Assembly: GCF_046000175.1 (NCBI RefSeq)
Contig: NZ_JBEOMB010000059.1
Coordinates: forward strand, 62,001 to 126,000
Direction: 5' to 3'
Length of the DNA: 64,000 nt
Source: Rhodoplanes sp046000175
Lineage (GTDB): Bacteria > Pseudomonadota > Alphaproteobacteria > Rhizobiales > Xanthobacteraceae
The notes below the pieces were generated by a model that ran no database searches, was not told the DNA's origin, and saw only the letters and a program-made list of their open reading frames with translations. Shown in pieces: positions 25,684 to 33,492 of the stretch. The position numbers and the translations under genes are program-made. Every line of letters starts with the position of its first letter. Within the stretch, counting starts at the first letter, position 1.

Positions 25684-26876
25684 CGCGCAACTCCCGAACC
25701 GGATTGCGGCGACGCCGCGCCGAGCGCGACCAGCCGCTCGATCCACACCGAGAAGCCGACCGCCGGGATCGCGTCGGCATGCCCGGATGCGTCGGCGCCG
25801 CCGCCGAGGCGTGCGAAAAGGCCGTCGTAGCGGCCGCCGGCGACGAGCTGGCCCTCGACGCGGCCGTGCGGGTCGTGCAGCTCGAAGACGACACCCGTGT
25901 AGTAGTCGAGGCCGCGGCCGAACGAGGTCGCGAAGCGGATGCGGCCGGTGTCGATGCCCTTTTCCGCGAGCAGCGCGTTGCGCGCCTCGAAGGTATCGAG
26001 CACGGCGCCGAGGTCGAGGCCGACGTCGGCCGCGAAGCGGCGCAGCGCCGCGGCCGCAGTCGCCGGGTCGCCCGCGACGGCGAAGAAGTTCTCGATGATC
26101 TGTCCGGTCTCGGCCGGCAGCGCCGCGCCGGCACCGAGCTCGGCCTGCTCCAGGAAGCGCGCCGCGATCTCGGCGACCGAGCGGCCGCCGACCGTGGTGA
26201 TGCCGGCGATCGACAGGAGGTCGGCGACGAGCGCGCGGGCCGCCTTCGGGTCGGCGTTGGACAGCGCCGCGAGCACACCCTGGTACTCGGGCGTCCCGTT
26301 GTGGCCCGTGACGGCGAGGCGATGCAGGTCCTCGGCCAGCACGGTCTTGCGGTTGAAGTCCTTGGCGAGCCGGCGGCGCCATACCGGCGCGAGATCGAGC
26401 GCCGCGATCAGCGCCGCGAACAGGCCGACGTCGCCCATGCGGATGTCTGGCGCGGTCAGGCCGTAGAGGTCGGTCGCCTCCAGGGCCAGCGCCATCGCCT
26501 CGGCGTCGGCCGCGGTCTTGTCGGCGCCGCCGAAGGATTCGATGCCGGCCTGCCAGAATTCGCCGGACGCGCCGGGGCGCTGGCGGAACACCGGCCCGAG
26601 ATAGCTGAACCGCGCCGGCCGGCCGGCCTGCGGCGAGGCCAGATAGTCGAGCGCCACCGGGATCGTCAGGTCGGGGCGCAGGCACAGGTCGTCGCCGCCG
26701 GCGTCCGGGATCAGGTACATGCGGCGACGGATGTCCTCGCCGGACAGCGCCAGGAACGGCTCGGCCGGCTGCAGGACGGCCGGCTCGACGCGGGCGTAGC
26801 CGGCGCGGTCGTAGGACGAGACGAGCACGTCGGCGCGGGCATCCTTGCCGACGGCGGTAACGGAAACGGCGGACAT
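25680..26876 (-). CDS. hisZ: ATP phosphoribosyltransferase regulatory subunit HisZ
   Basis: A 398-residue paralogue of histidyl-tRNA synthetase that activates HisG and mediates histidine feedback. HisRS-like motif 2 (FSYLGPVFRQRPG) and motif 3-like GRGLDYYTGVVFELHD are visible, with LRPDLTIPVALDYLA near the N-terminus. The anticodon-binding domain of true HisRS is absent, which separates it from hisS. The ATG at 26874-26876 follows GGGGAG; the frame upstream runs through the promoter. It is the first gene of the hisZ-hisG pair. Confidence 0.96.
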   Translation of the reverse strand: MSAVSVTAVGKDARADVLVSSYDRAGYARVEPAVLQPAEPFLALSGEDIRRRMYLIPDAGGDDLCLRPDLTIPVALDYLASPQAGRPARFSYLGPVFRQRPGASGEFWQAGIESFGGADKTAADAEAMALALEATDLYGLTAPDIRMGDVGLFAALIAALDLAPVWRRRLAKDFNRKTVLAEDLHRLAVTGHNGTPEYQGVLAALSNADPKAARALVADLLSIAGITTVGGRSVAEIAARFLEQAELGAGAALPAETGQIIENFFAVAGDPATAAAALRRFAADVGLDLGAVLDTFEARNALLAEKGIDTGRIRFATSFGRGLDYYTGVVFELHDPHGRVEGQLVAGGRYDGLFARLGGGADASGHADAIPAVGFSVWIERLVALGAASPQSGSGVAR

Positions 26877-26917
26877 GAGCTCCCCGGCACCTTTGAACGG
26901 GCCGCCTGTAGCACGTC

Positions 26918-27178
26918 TCATCCGCCCTTTCGACGGCTTCGGTCGCACGCCGGCCAGTGCCGGGCGTGGAGATCGCCCGCCCGGCTGTGCGCGCTCGCTC
27001 GGCCCTGCACGCGCCCGTTCTGGTTGAATTGCTCGACCAGGGCGACGAAACGCGACATAGGTACGGTTACCAAGTATTCGCCGCGCGGATACGCGAGGTC
27101 CGCCAAATCGCCGACCCGGTTATGCGCTGCAGCATCTTTTTTGTGCTTTGCGACGCCTCGCGGAACCCTCACGATCAC
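26918..27178 (-). CDS. Possible small hypothetical protein
   Basis: This lower-confidence 86-residue frame starts with GTG. The middle (GEYLVTVPMSRFVALVEQF) looks protein-like, and the last third is Arg-rich and probably not meaningful. The DNA here is less GC-rich than its neighbours, there is no ribosome site, and the plus strand also has an 80-residue frame. The 479-base gap between hisZ and the enoyl-CoA hydratase therefore holds either one small unknown gene or only promoters. Confidence 0.25.
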   Translation of the reverse strand: MIVRVPRGVAKHKKDAAAHNRVGDLADLAYPRGEYLVTVPMSRFVALVEQFNQNGRVQGRASAHSRAGDLHARHWPACDRSRRKGG

Positions 27179-27355
27179 ACGATCTTAAGCGAATCGTGAT
27201 TGCCTGCGATGGTCTGGTGCGTTACCCCTGCTGCAATGCAGCACGTTCGGGCTAGTTCCTCCCTCTTCGCCCCTCGCGCGGCTGCAGAACCCCCGCGACG
27301 CGCTTCGACATGGCGCCCGAGCCCCCCCCGGCTCGGTCCAAAAAGGATGTGAACC

Positions 27356-28171
27356 ATGACCTACGAGACCCTGATCGTCGAAACCGTGGGGCGCGTGGGC
27401 GTCATCCGGCTGAACCGGCCGAAGGCGCTGAACGCGCTGAACTCGACCCTGGCGGAAGAACTGAGGGCGGCGTTCGCGGCGTTCGACAAGGACGAGGAGA
27501 TCGGCTGCGTCGTCATCACCGGCACCGAGCGCGCCTTCGCGGCGGGCGCCGACATCAAGGAGATGGCGCCGCGCTCCTTCATCGACAATTTCAGCTCGAA
27601 CTACATGGCGAACTGGGACAGCCCGGCGCGCTCGCGCAAGCCGACCATCGCGGCGGTCGCCGGCTTCGCGCTCGGCGGCGGGTGCGAGCTGGCCATGCAG
27701 TGCGACCTGGTCATCGCGGCCGACAATGCGAAGTTTGGTCAGCCCGAGATCACGCTCGGCATCGTGCCCGGCCTCGGCGGCACCCAGCGCCTGACGCGCG
27801 CCGTCGGCAAGGCCAAGGCGATGGATCTGGTGCTGACCGGCCGCATGATGGACGCCGAGGAGGCCGAGCGCTGCGGGCTGGTCTCGCGGGTGGTGCCGCT
27901 GGCGGACCTGATGACGGTGGCCATGCAGGCGGCCGAGACGATCGCCGCGATGTCGCTGCCGACCGCGATGACGGCCAAGGAGCTGGTCCAGCGCGCCCAC
28001 GAGCTGCCGCTCGCCGAGGGCCTGCGCTTCGAGCGCCGCGCCTTCCATGCGCTGTTCGGCACCGACGGCCAGCGCGAGGGCATGGCGGCGTTCCTGGAGA
28101 AGCGCAAGCCGCACTTCAACCAGCCGCACCACAAGCCGCCGCGCGACAACATCACCGAGGCGGCCGAGTAG
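27356..28171 (+). CDS. Enoyl-CoA hydratase (crotonase family)
   Basis: The 271-residue protein hydrates trans-2-enoyl-CoA in fatty-acid or related acyl-CoA breakdown. Crotonase landmarks are present: GTERAFAAGADIKEM (oxyanion hole and CoA loop), GFALGGGCELAMQCD with the first catalytic Glu, and FGQPEITLGIVPGLGGTQRL with the second. Both Glu residues favour true hydratase activity. The ATG follows AAGGA. It stands alone, so the pathway is not given by context. It is close in layout to FadB1/PaaF-type hydratases; the last 12 residues are a short extra tail. Confidence 0.93.
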   Translation: MTYETLIVETVGRVGVIRLNRPKALNALNSTLAEELRAAFAAFDKDEEIGCVVITGTERAFAAGADIKEMAPRSFIDNFSSNYMANWDSPARSRKPTIAAVAGFALGGGCELAMQCDLVIAADNAKFGQPEITLGIVPGLGGTQRLTRAVGKAKAMDLVLTGRMMDAEEAERCGLVSRVVPLADLMTVAMQAAETIAAMSLPTAMTAKELVQRAHELPLAEGLRFERRAFHALFGTDGQREGMAAFLEKRKPHFNQPHHKPPRDNITEAAE

Positions 28172-28190
28172 GCGAAGTCGATCGACTTGG

Positions 28191-28313
28191 TCGTCCCGGG
28201 GCGGCGCGCAAGCGCCGAGCCCGGGACCCATACGCCCTGCCTGTCGTGAGCCACGGACACCGAGGATATGGATTCCGGGCTCGCGGACCTGACGGTCCGC
28301 GCCCCGGAATGAC
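28191..28313. repeat. Intergenic inverted repeat, family B copy 1
   Basis: Starts TCGTCCCGGGGCGG, continues with CCCGGGACCC, then GATTCCGGGCTCGCGG and ends GCGCCCCGGAATGAC. Nested complementary arms form two consecutive hairpins. The best match is at 45811-45930, with related units at 21018-21094, 53857-54071 and 61079-61185. Confidence 0.85.
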
Positions 28314-28320
28314 AGAGACG

Positions 28321-29676
28321 CTAATCCCGCACGCAGATCACCCGCAGCACCGCTGCTTTCGGGTCGGCGGCCTTCGGGTCGGCGGCCGCCGACGTCGCCG
28401 GCGTGATGCCGTTCGCCTCCAGGAGCCGCCGGACCGCGTCCGCCGTGATCAGCCCGGCGCCGCCGGCGCCCGGGCCGGCCACCTGGGTCGGCATGGCGCT
28501 TACCACACCCACCATCCGGCCACCCGCATCGACTGCAGCCGCTCCCGAAAAGCCCATCGGGGGGGCGACCGAAAGCGTGCCGCCCGGACCGCTCCGGGCC
28601 GCCAGCGTCGACACCGCGGCGCCGCCGTCCTGGCGGTCCGGATCGGAAATCCCGACCAGCGTGACGTCGCCCGCGGACCCACCACCGAGCGGCAGCGGAA
28701 CGAGCCCCGCCGCGCCGTAGAGGCGCAGCAGCGCGAGCCCGTCGCCGGTCGCCCGGATCTCGGCATAGCCGCGGCCCGCCACCTGGACGCTGCGGCATTG
28801 CTCCAGCGCCCGCGCCTCGCTGACGAGGTCGCCGGACGGGCCGACCACGACGGCGCTGGCATACTCCACCCGCCGGCGCGGCGCCGGCACGCCGGCTATG
28901 CTTTCCGGGAACGGCACGAAGGCGCTCGACATGGCGACCGCCACCGGATCGAGCGTGCCCTCCAGGCTCTGGTCGTAGAAGAGTGCCATGCCGCGCACCT
29001 CGGTGCCGCGGCCGTGCGCCCGCACGTAGAACTTCTTCAGCCCCTGAAAGCCCGAGACGACGAAGAAGTCGCCCTTCATCACGGCGTAGTCGGCTTTGCG
29101 GGTCTTCGGCTCCTTCTTCTGCTGCTCGAAGGCGCGTGACAGCGACACGTCCGGCCCGCTGATGCGGAACGTGTCGACCTGCACCTCGCCCTTGCCGGAC
29201 TGCCAATGCGTGCCGTTGCCACCCGCCGCCGGGCTCGCCTTGGGGGCGAGGCCGGCCGGCAGCCCGAGCCGCACGCCGCTTGCGCGGTCGTCGCGCATCG
29301 TCCAGCCGACATGCGCCTGCGCGGCCTGCGCGGCGGCAGCGAGCCGGGTGCGCTCGGCCGGCTCGAGCGTGCCGGTCTCCTTGTAACCGTAGCGCTTCTG
29401 GAAGGCCTTCACGGCGGCGAAGGCGCGCTCGCCGAACTCCGGCCCGATCACGCCGTTGTAGTCGCCGGTCCAGATCAGGTCCGACTGCACGGCGATGCGC
29501 TCCGCCTCGGCAACGCCGGCCCAGGCCGGCACCGTCACGGGCTTGGACGGCGGTTTCGGCGCGGCCGCGGCCGCGGACTTTCGCGCCGGCGGGGCGGCCG
29601 GGCCGGGGGCCTGCGCCGCCGCCGGCGCGGTGCCGGCGAGCAGGGCGGCGAGAAGGAGCGGCGCGACACGGTTCAT
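28321..29676 (-). CDS. Secreted peptidoglycan-binding protein with degenerate trypsin-like domain
   Basis: The 451-residue protein has a signal peptide (MNRVAPLLLAALLAG...AAAQA) and a PG_binding_1 domain at about 53-115 (DLIWTGDYNGVIGPEFGERA). A middle domain follows, and then a chymotrypsin-like fold at about 270-395. In the latter, the nucleophile loop GFSGAA (Ser377) and the Asp strand DGLALLRL (Asp312) are kept. The His block, usually LTNAHVVEGC, reads LVSEARALEQC, with Arg289 in place of His. Proteolysis is therefore unlikely, and a binding or scaffold role at the cell wall is inferred. GGGAGG precedes the ATG. It is divergent from the MoeB-like gene. Confidence 0.8.
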   Translation of the reverse strand: MNRVAPLLLAALLAGTAPAAAQAPGPAAPPARKSAAAAAPKPPSKPVTVPAWAGVAEAERIAVQSDLIWTGDYNGVIGPEFGERAFAAVKAFQKRYGYKETGTLEPAERTRLAAAAQAAQAHVGWTMRDDRASGVRLGLPAGLAPKASPAAGGNGTHWQSGKGEVQVDTFRISGPDVSLSRAFEQQKKEPKTRKADYAVMKGDFFVVSGFQGLKKFYVRAHGRGTEVRGMALFYDQSLEGTLDPVAVAMSSAFVPFPESIAGVPAPRRRVEYASAVVVGPSGDLVSEARALEQCRSVQVAGRGYAEIRATGDGLALLRLYGAAGLVPLPLGGGSAGDVTLVGISDPDRQDGGAAVSTLAARSGPGGTLSVAPPMGFSGAAAVDAGGRMVGVVSAMPTQVAGPGAGGAGLITADAVRRLLEANGITPATSAAADPKAADPKAAVLRVICVRD

Positions 29677-29745
29677 TCCGGCCTCCCGAACGTGGTAGAG
29701 CGCGGCGACCCTAGCCAAACCGGGCGAGGGGAGAAAGGTGCCACG

Positions 29746-30552
29746 ATGCTGACCCCCGACGAGCTCGAGCGCTATGCCCGCCACATCGTGCTGCACGAGG
29801 TCGGCGGCCCCGGCCAGGCGGCGCTGAAGGCCGCCCGGGTGCTGGTGGTCGGGGCCGGCGGGCTCGGCGCGCCGCTGCTGCTCTATCTGGCCGCCGCCGG
29901 CGTCGGCACGCTCGGCATCGTCGACGACGACGTGGTGTCGCTCTCCAACCTGCAGCGCCAGGTGATCCATGCGACGCCCGATCTCGGCCGGCCGAAGGTC
30001 GACAGCGCCGCCGACGTGATCGGCCGGCTCAACCCGAACGTGACGGTCGAGCGGCACCGGACTCGCATCGGCGCGACGAATGCGCTCGACCTGATCGGCC
30101 GCTACGATCTGGTCGTCGACGGCTCCGACAACTTCGGCACTCGCTACCTGGTCTCGGACGCCTGCTGCCTCGCAAAGACGCCGCTGGTCACCGGGGCGGT
30201 CGGCATCTTCGACGGCACCATCACGACGCTGCGGCCGCACGAGCGCGGGTCCGACGGCACGCCGAACCCGACCTATCGCTGCCTGTTCCCGGAGCCGCCG
30301 CCTCCCGGCACCGTGCCGGCCTGCGCCGAGGCCGGGATTCTGGGCGCCTTCACGGGCGTGATCGGCTCGCTGATGGCCGTCGAGGTGGCGCGCGAGATCG
30401 TCGGCTTCGGCGAGGGCCTGGTCGGCCGTCTCCTGATGGTCGACGGCCGCAGCCTGCGCTTCGAGACGCTGCGCTACGCCTGGGACCCGGGCAATCCGCT
30501 GACCGGCGAGACGCCGACCATCACGGACTTGTCCGCGTACGAGGAGAGGTGA
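29746..30552 (+). CDS. moeB: MoeB/ThiF-type E1-like adenylyltransferase
   Basis: The 268-residue enzyme would adenylate the C-terminal Gly-Gly of a sulfur carrier such as MoaD or ThiS. Features are ARVLVVGAGGLGAPLLLYLA (nucleotide site), VSLSNLQRQVIHATPDLGRP, VVDGSDNFGTRYLVSDACC and the adenylation/Cys block VPACAEAGILGAFTGVIGSL. The CxxC zinc pairs of E. coli MoeB are missing, and there is no C-terminal rhodanese domain. The ATG follows GAGAAAGG. MoeB is preferred over ThiF by overall pattern, but neither partner gene is nearby. Confidence 0.88.
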   Translation: MLTPDELERYARHIVLHEVGGPGQAALKAARVLVVGAGGLGAPLLLYLAAAGVGTLGIVDDDVVSLSNLQRQVIHATPDLGRPKVDSAADVIGRLNPNVTVERHRTRIGATNALDLIGRYDLVVDGSDNFGTRYLVSDACCLAKTPLVTGAVGIFDGTITTLRPHERGSDGTPNPTYRCLFPEPPPPGTVPACAEAGILGAFTGVIGSLMAVEVAREIVGFGEGLVGRLLMVDGRSLRFETLRYAWDPGNPLTGETPTITDLSAYEER

Positions 30553-30590
30553 AGCGAGGCGGGCCGAACGCCACCGCGAACTCTGGCATC

Positions 30591-30678
30591 GTCATGGCCG
30601 CGCTTGTCGCGGCCATCCACGTCTTCCGGGCGGCACCGCACCAAGACCGTGGATGGCCGCGACGAGCCCGGCCATGAC
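30591..30678. repeat. Intergenic inverted repeat, family A copy 2
   Basis: GTCATGGCCGCGCTTGTCGC at the left faces GCCGCGACGAGCCCGGCCATGAC at the right, around GGCCATCCACGTCTT and AGACCGTGGATGGCC. Same size (88 bases) and plan as 521-608. It lies between the convergent MoeB and SDR genes. Confidence 0.85.
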
Positions 30679-30713
30679 GAGTCCCGGATTCCCGGCGTGT
30701 CACGTCGTCCGGC

Positions 30714-31496
30714 TCACACCGTCCTTGTCTCGCCGCCGTCGAGATCGACGATCGCGCCGTCGAGATGGCCGAAGCGCGGCGACGCCATCACGGCGACCAG
30801 ATCGGCGACCTCCTCGGGACGGCCGAAGCGGGCGATGCGATGCTCCGCCAGCATTCTCTCGCGCGCCTGCGCTTCCGACACGCCGGTCTCCTCCATCACG
30901 CGGCGCAGGCGCGCAAGAAAGCGCTCGGTCTCGATGATGCCGGGATTGATGGTGTTGACGCGCACACCGTCTGCGATGCCGCGATCGGCCAGCGCCTTGG
31001 TGAGCAGGCCGAGTGCCGCGTTGACGCTGCCGCCGATCGCGAACTCCGCGTCGCCGGTGCGCCCACCCGTGCCGGCGATCGTGATCACGGATCCGCCCGC
31101 CGCCTGCAGGAGCGGCCACGCCGCCCGCGTCATTCGCATCGTGCCGAAGAACTTCAGCGCGAAGCTGTCGGCCCAGTCCGCGTCGGTCAGCGTGAGAAAG
31201 TCGCCGCGCTTCGTCGCGCCGGCGCTGTTGACGAGCACGTCGAGCCGGCCGAGCGCCCCGCTGGTCTTGGCGACGATCTCGGTCGCGGCGTTCGGTTCGC
31301 GCAGATCCGCCGCCCAGGCGACGCACTCGCGCCCGAGCGCGTCGATGTCACGACGCACCGTGTCGAGCGCGTCGGCGTCGCGGGCGACGAGCGCCACGTC
31401 CATGCCCTCCGCGGCGAGCCGTAGCGCGACGGCGCGGCCGATGCCGCGGCTCGCACCCGTGACGATTGCAACTTTTCCGACGAGTCCGAGGTCCAT
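30714..31496 (-). CDS. Short-chain dehydrogenase/reductase family protein with no YxxxK
   Basis: A 260-residue Rossmann protein with the classical SDR cofactor motif TGASRGIG (13-20), DALGRECVAWAADL, NSAGA (90-94) and INPGIIET. At the active site the usual YSASKAAL is replaced by GGSVNAAL, so Tyr becomes Gly155 and Lys becomes Asn159. The Ser position reads TIAGTGG. A normal SDR redox reaction is therefore doubtful. I have the impression that a small group of SDRs in this order shares the GGSVNAAL signature; if so it is a distinct subfamily rather than a dead gene. The substrate is unknown, and it is isolated between repeats and an esterase. Confidence 0.85.
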   Translation of the reverse strand: MDLGLVGKVAIVTGASRGIGRAVALRLAAEGMDVALVARDADALDTVRRDIDALGRECVAWAADLREPNAATEIVAKTSGALGRLDVLVNSAGATKRGDFLTLTDADWADSFALKFFGTMRMTRAAWPLLQAAGGSVITIAGTGGRTGDAEFAIGGSVNAALGLLTKALADRGIADGVRVNTINPGIIETERFLARLRRVMEETGVSEAQARERMLAEHRIARFGRPEEVADLVAVMASPRFGHLDGAIVDLDGGETRTV

Positions 31497-31661
31497 TCGC
31501 CGTCACTTTCACGTTATCACGCCGCAGAATGCGACGCCTTAGGACGGCCGCGATCGCGCATCAACACATTGTTCAAGGAAATTGTGCATCGCAGCGCGAC
31601 CGGGCGCGTTATGTCTCGGTCCCATGCGTGCTCGATCGCGCGCGTTCGAGGAGAGTCACGA

Positions 31662-32891
31662 GTGCCAGGTCTGCAGACGACCATCGCGGCGCTGGAGCGC
31701 CAGCGGAAGCAGTGGGAGGCGTTCCTGCGCATGATGCCGGGCGCCGTCTCGTCGCGCGAGCGGCCGGACGTGCCGAGCCGGCTCGTCGCGGTGCCCGATT
31801 TCGGACCCGATCCGGGCGGGCTTCGGATGTACAAGTACGTCCCGAAGAAGCCGAACAAGAGCCTCGTCGTCGTGCTGCACGGCTGCACCCAGACGGCGGC
31901 GAGCTACGATCTCGGCGCCGGCTGGTCGACGCTCGCCGACCGCTACGGCTTCCTGCTGGTGTTCCCCGAGCAGACCGAGGCGAACAATCCGAAGACCTGC
32001 TTCAACTGGTTCCGCGAGCACGACGCCACGCGCGGCCAGGGCGAGGCCGCCTCGATCCGCCAGATGATCCGCAAGATGGCCGAGGATCACGCCGTCGATC
32101 CGAAGCAGATCTTCGTCACCGGCCTGTCGGCGGGCGGCGCCATGACGGCCGTGATGCTCGCGACCTATCCGGAGGTCTTCGCCGCCGGCGCGATCGTCGC
32201 CGGCCTGCCCTACAAGAGCGCGACCGGCATGCGCCAGGCGCTGGAGAGCATGTTCCGGGTGAAGGTGCGGGAGCCGCGCGAGTGGGGCGATCTGGTGCGC
32301 GCCGCCTCGCCGCATCGCGGACCGTGGCCGCGCGTCTCGGTCTGGCACGGCGGCGCCGACACGGTGGTCAAGCCGAAGAACGCCGAGGAACTCCTCAAGC
32401 AGTGGACCGACGTGCACGGCCTCTCCACGCGCCCGAGTCGCACCGAGACGGTCGACGGCTATCCGCGCCACGTGTGGACCGACGCCACGGGACGCGACGT
32501 GATCGAGAGCTACATCATCCCGCTGATGGCGCACGGCGCCCCGGTCGCCGGCGGCGACGACGACACCAGCTACGGCGTGCCGGGCGAGTATCTGATCGAG
32601 GTCGGGATCTCGTCATCTTATCACATCGCCCGGTTCTTCGGGCTGACGCAGACGCGGCGCACGATCGTCAATCTGTTCGCCGTCGAGCGTCCGAAGCCTC
32701 ACGTCGAGGCGTCCCGCGTCGAGTCGCCGAAGGTGGCGCCGACGTCCGACAGGGCCGTGCCTCCGCATCCCGGCCGCGCCGCGGATCCGCCGCGGTCGCG
32801 CCCGGGTGTGCAGAAGCCGGGTGTTCAGAAGTTCGTCGAGGACACGATCAAGCGCGCGCTCGACGCGGCCGGCCTGAACAAGCGGCGCTGA
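31662..32891 (+). CDS. PHB depolymerase family (LpqC-like) esterase
   Basis: With the GTG after GAGGAG the protein is 409 residues; an ATG 17 codons upstream is the alternative. The alpha/beta-hydrolase core has SLVVVLHGCTQTAASYDLGA (oxyanion region), CFNWFREHDATRGQGEAASI and the nucleophile elbow GLSAGGAMTAVML. VSVWHGGADTVV and the His in PLMAHGAPV complete the catalytic region. This family includes intracellular poly-3-hydroxybutyrate depolymerases and feruloyl esterases. No signal peptide is seen, which fits an intracellular role. A Pro/Arg-rich linker and an amphipathic tail (FVEDTIKRALDAAGLNKRR) extend beyond the core. Confidence 0.87.
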   Translation: MPGLQTTIAALERQRKQWEAFLRMMPGAVSSRERPDVPSRLVAVPDFGPDPGGLRMYKYVPKKPNKSLVVVLHGCTQTAASYDLGAGWSTLADRYGFLLVFPEQTEANNPKTCFNWFREHDATRGQGEAASIRQMIRKMAEDHAVDPKQIFVTGLSAGGAMTAVMLATYPEVFAAGAIVAGLPYKSATGMRQALESMFRVKVREPREWGDLVRAASPHRGPWPRVSVWHGGADTVVKPKNAEELLKQWTDVHGLSTRPSRTETVDGYPRHVWTDATGRDVIESYIIPLMAHGAPVAGGDDDTSYGVPGEYLIEVGISSSYHIARFFGLTQTRRTIVNLFAVERPKPHVEASRVESPKVAPTSDRAVPPHPGRAADPPRSRPGVQKPGVQKFVEDTIKRALDAAGLNKRR

Positions 32892-32896
32892 ATGTC

Positions 32897-32915
32897 GAAC
32901 ACCGCGACGGTGTTC
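32897..32915. terminator. Small hairpin between convergent genes
   Basis: GAACACC-GCGAC-GGTGTTC is a perfect 7-bp stem six bases after the esterase stop, ending inside the stop codon of the convergent secreted-protein gene. It could end transcripts from either side; there is no T run. Confidence 0.4.
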
Positions 32916-33216
32916 AGTGCGGCACGTGCGTCGCCGGCGAGCCGTCCGGCTGGCACTCGAACAGGCGCCCGCGTCCGGGCGGAATCGTGTCGAGCAAGGT
33001 CGCGTCGCGACACACGACATCGGCCGTGAAGCCGGGCCCCGAGCGTGCCGTGAACGGCCCGCGCGGACCGGCATGCCGCGCATCGCTCGATGCGGTGCCG
33101 AGACTCGGCGGTTGGTCGGATCCGAACGGCGCGGCCGCCGCGCCGGTGACGCCCGTCGTGAGTCCCGTCGTGGCGACCGCGAGGACGACGGCGATCGCAA
33201 AGCCCAGTCGATTCAT
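32914..33216 (-). CDS. Small secreted hypothetical protein, 100 residues
   Basis: I do not recognise this protein. It has a good ribosome site (GGAGGTG) and a clear signal peptide (MNRLGFAIAVVLAVATTGLT...GAAAAPFGS). The mature part of about 70 residues has a disordered-looking first half and two Cys in the last third (VVCRDATLLDTIPPGRGRLF, ECQPD), which could form a disulfide. It is on the same strand as, and directly downstream of, the first secreted-peptide cluster, separated by a GC-rich hairpin. It may be part of the same exported set. Confidence 0.65.
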   Translation of the reverse strand: MNRLGFAIAVVLAVATTGLTTGVTGAAAAPFGSDQPPSLGTASSDARHAGPRGPFTARSGPGFTADVVCRDATLLDTIPPGRGRLFECQPDGSPATHVPH

Positions 33217-33239
33217 GATGCACCTCCGCGCTCGGGTGG

Positions 33240-33268
33240 AACGGTCGGCCCCGCCGGGGCCGGCCGTT
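33240..33268 (-). terminator. GC-rich hairpin downstream of peptide cluster A
   Basis: Arms AACGGTCGGCCCC (33240-33252) and GGGGCCGGCCGTT (33256-33268) pair at 12 of 13 positions around a 3-base loop. It starts 12 bases after the stop of the second peptide gene. No T run follows on the minus strand. A similar hairpin lies just after cluster B, suggesting a shared 3' structure. Confidence 0.5.
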
Positions 33269-33280
33269 CTCCGCCGATCG

Positions 33281-33442
33281 TCAGCGAATGTTGCCCTTGG
33301 CCTGGTCGCTGCCGGTCTCGACGGCGCCGTGGCCGGTCTCGACGTAGCGGCTGCCCTGGTCGCCGTAGGGCGCGGCGTTCACGATGCTCTGGGCCGAGGC
33401 GAGGGTGGCGAGAGCGACGAGCGCGATCTTGAGGGTGTTCAT
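33281..33442 (-). CDS. Secreted micro-peptide A2 (53 residues)
   Basis: The second gene of cluster A, too short for most gene finders. A signal peptide (MNTLKIALVALATLASAQS, cleavage expected after SIVNA) is followed by a mature peptide of about 29 residues that begins APYGDQGSRYVETG and ends SDQAKGNIR. AGGAGAA lies six bases before the ATG. The only change in the mature part from the other -GGIR copies is Asn for Gly at the third-last position. Family not recognised; there are no Cys residues. It lies 50 bases downstream of A1 and should share its promoter. Function unknown; see the copies at 33493, 35775, 35987 and 36199. Confidence 0.85.
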   Translation of the reverse strand: MNTLKIALVALATLASAQSIVNAAPYGDQGSRYVETGHGAVETGSDQAKGNIR

Positions 33443-33492
33443 GGGGGTTCTCCTGTCAGTCTGATGAATGGCTGGTTCGGGGGTGACGGGCG

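Noticed and set aside
26957..27199. Plus-strand 80-residue frame opposite the possible 86-residue minus-strand gene
   Set aside because: Both strands look weakly protein-like in a low-GC patch; neither has a ribosome site. Only the minus-strand frame was listed, at low confidence.
29206..30552. Long 448-residue version of the MoeB-like protein
   Set aside because: The first 180 codons overlap the divergent pseudoprotease gene and are His/Arg/Gly noise; the ATG at 29746 has a ribosome site and starts the family's N-terminus.
33240..33268. Calling the hairpins after the peptide clusters classical Rho-independent terminators
   Set aside because: Neither has a T run on the transcribed strand; kept only as terminator-like structures.
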